Assembly: GCA_964452105.1 (NCBI GenBank)
Contig: CAYVLI010000126.1
Span: 1-7,118 of the forward strand
From: CAYVLI01 sp964452105 [NCBI: uncultured Nitrospinota bacterium]
GTDB taxonomy: Bacteria > JAUXIQ01
Direction of reading: 5' to 3'
Length of the DNA: 7,118 nt
In this document: piece after piece, positions 6,666 through 7,118 of the stretch
Layout: each line of letters begins with the position of its first letter
How positions within the stretch are numbered: position 1 is the first letter of the stretch
The notes under the pieces: generated by a model
Told to the model about the DNA's origin: nothing
What the model saw: the letters and a program-made list of their open reading frames with translations, nothing else
Database searches by the model: none
Position numbers and translations under genes: made by a program

Positions 6666-7118
6666 ATGACTGAGATGAGCAGCCGGGAACGGTTTACCAT
6701 GGCCCTGAACCACCAGGAGCCGGATAGGATACCAATAGATATGGGGAGCATGGTTACCACCTTGAGGACGGCGCAGTATTACCAGCGCTTCAAGAAACTA
6801 CTGGGCGTGGCCGTGGAGGAGAAGGTACGTCATTTCGCCGACGGGCACGTAATGCCGGAGGAAGAGATACTCGTGCGCCTCGAAGCGGATACCCGCTACT
6901 TACGGCTCCGTCCTCCGCGGTCCTGGGAAAGGGTAAAGCTGGATGAATTTACCGTAGTTGACGACTGGGGGGTCCCCTGGTTCAAGCCTCCGACCACCCT
7001 CTATGCCACGGTATCCCATAATCCCATCGCAGAGCCGACCCTTGACGCTCTTGAAAAGCACCCCTGGCCCGACCCGTACGACTCCAGCCGCTATGAAGGG
7101 CTCCGGGAGAAAGCCGAG
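6666..7118 (+). CDS. Uroporphyrinogen decarboxylase/MtaA-superfamily protein (partial, runs off right edge)
   Basis: The first 151 codons are present and open to the last base. GGAG at 6655-6658 lies 7 bases before ATG 6666, better placed than for the in-frame ATG at 6675. The N-terminus SSRERFTMALNHQEPDRIPI (5-24) is the signature opening of the broad URO-D/methylcobalamin methyltransferase superfamily. The region seen lacks the HemE-type substrate motif (Pro-Val-Trp-x-Met-Arg-Gln-Ala-Gly-Arg); instead DMGSMVTTL follows at 25-33. It is therefore probably not haem-pathway HemE but one of the anaerobe paralogues, some of which move methyl groups between corrinoid proteins and thiols or demethylate small compounds. 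Zinc-binding His/Cys residues of that type would lie beyond the edge. No corrinoid-protein gene is visible here. Confidence 0.85.
   Translation, partial: MTEMSSRERFTMALNHQEPDRIPIDMGSMVTTLRTAQYYQRFKKLLGVAVEEKVRHFADGHVMPEEEILVRLEADTRYLRLRPPRSWERVKLDEFTVVDDWGVPWFKPPTTLYATVSHNPIAEPTLDALEKHPWPDPYDSSRYEGLREKAE

Overview
This 7.1 kb window carries seven same-strand protein genes at high density, with no RNA genes, CRISPR array, insertion sequence or integrase visible. It looks like chromosome of an anaerobic or facultative bacterium. GC is moderately high by eye (mid-to-upper 50s percent), Ile is often ATA and Arg often AGG, and Shine-Dalgarno (SD) sites are GGAGG-like. The content (a ThDP-dependent lyase, a TIGR04076-type small protein, Dpp/Opp permeases and a non-HemE uroporphyrinogen-decarboxylase-family protein) fits Chloroflexota (Dehalococcoidia-like) or anaerobic Firmicutes. 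That placement is inference only.

Layout: 1-136 is a leader with a candidate sigma70-type promoter and a strong SD. Genes 1-4 (137-4591) are a metabolic block: a ThDP-dependent acetolactate synthase/2-hydroxyacyl-CoA lyase-like enzyme from a TTG start; a threonine synthase of the plant-plastid type that still has an N-terminal four-cysteine zinc ribbon; a 90-residue Cys-rich TIGR04076-like protein; and a D-isomer-specific 2-hydroxyacid dehydrogenase. A perfect 11-bp hairpin with a T-rich tail (4616-4655) ends the block. Genes 5-6 (4673-6580) are the two membrane permeases of a peptide/nickel-type ABC importer (DppB- and DppC-like). Gene 7 (6666 to the right edge) is the N-terminal 151 codons of a uroporphyrinogen-decarboxylase/MtaA-superfamily protein.

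How they may work together: the ThDP enzyme would make or cleave a 2-hydroxy/2-oxo compound, the dehydrogenase would interconvert 2-oxo and D-2-hydroxy acids, and the threonine synthase would handle a phosphorylated homoserine-like substrate. No complete named pathway is present: ilvN/ilvC, hom/thrB, and the transporter's binding protein and ATPases are all missing from the window. A shared catabolic or salvage role is possible but not shown. The most distinctive item is the threonine synthase, whose sequence as I recall the plant enzymes is very close to them over nearly its full length. I see no clear undescribed system; the four-gene block is the best candidate for follow-up.
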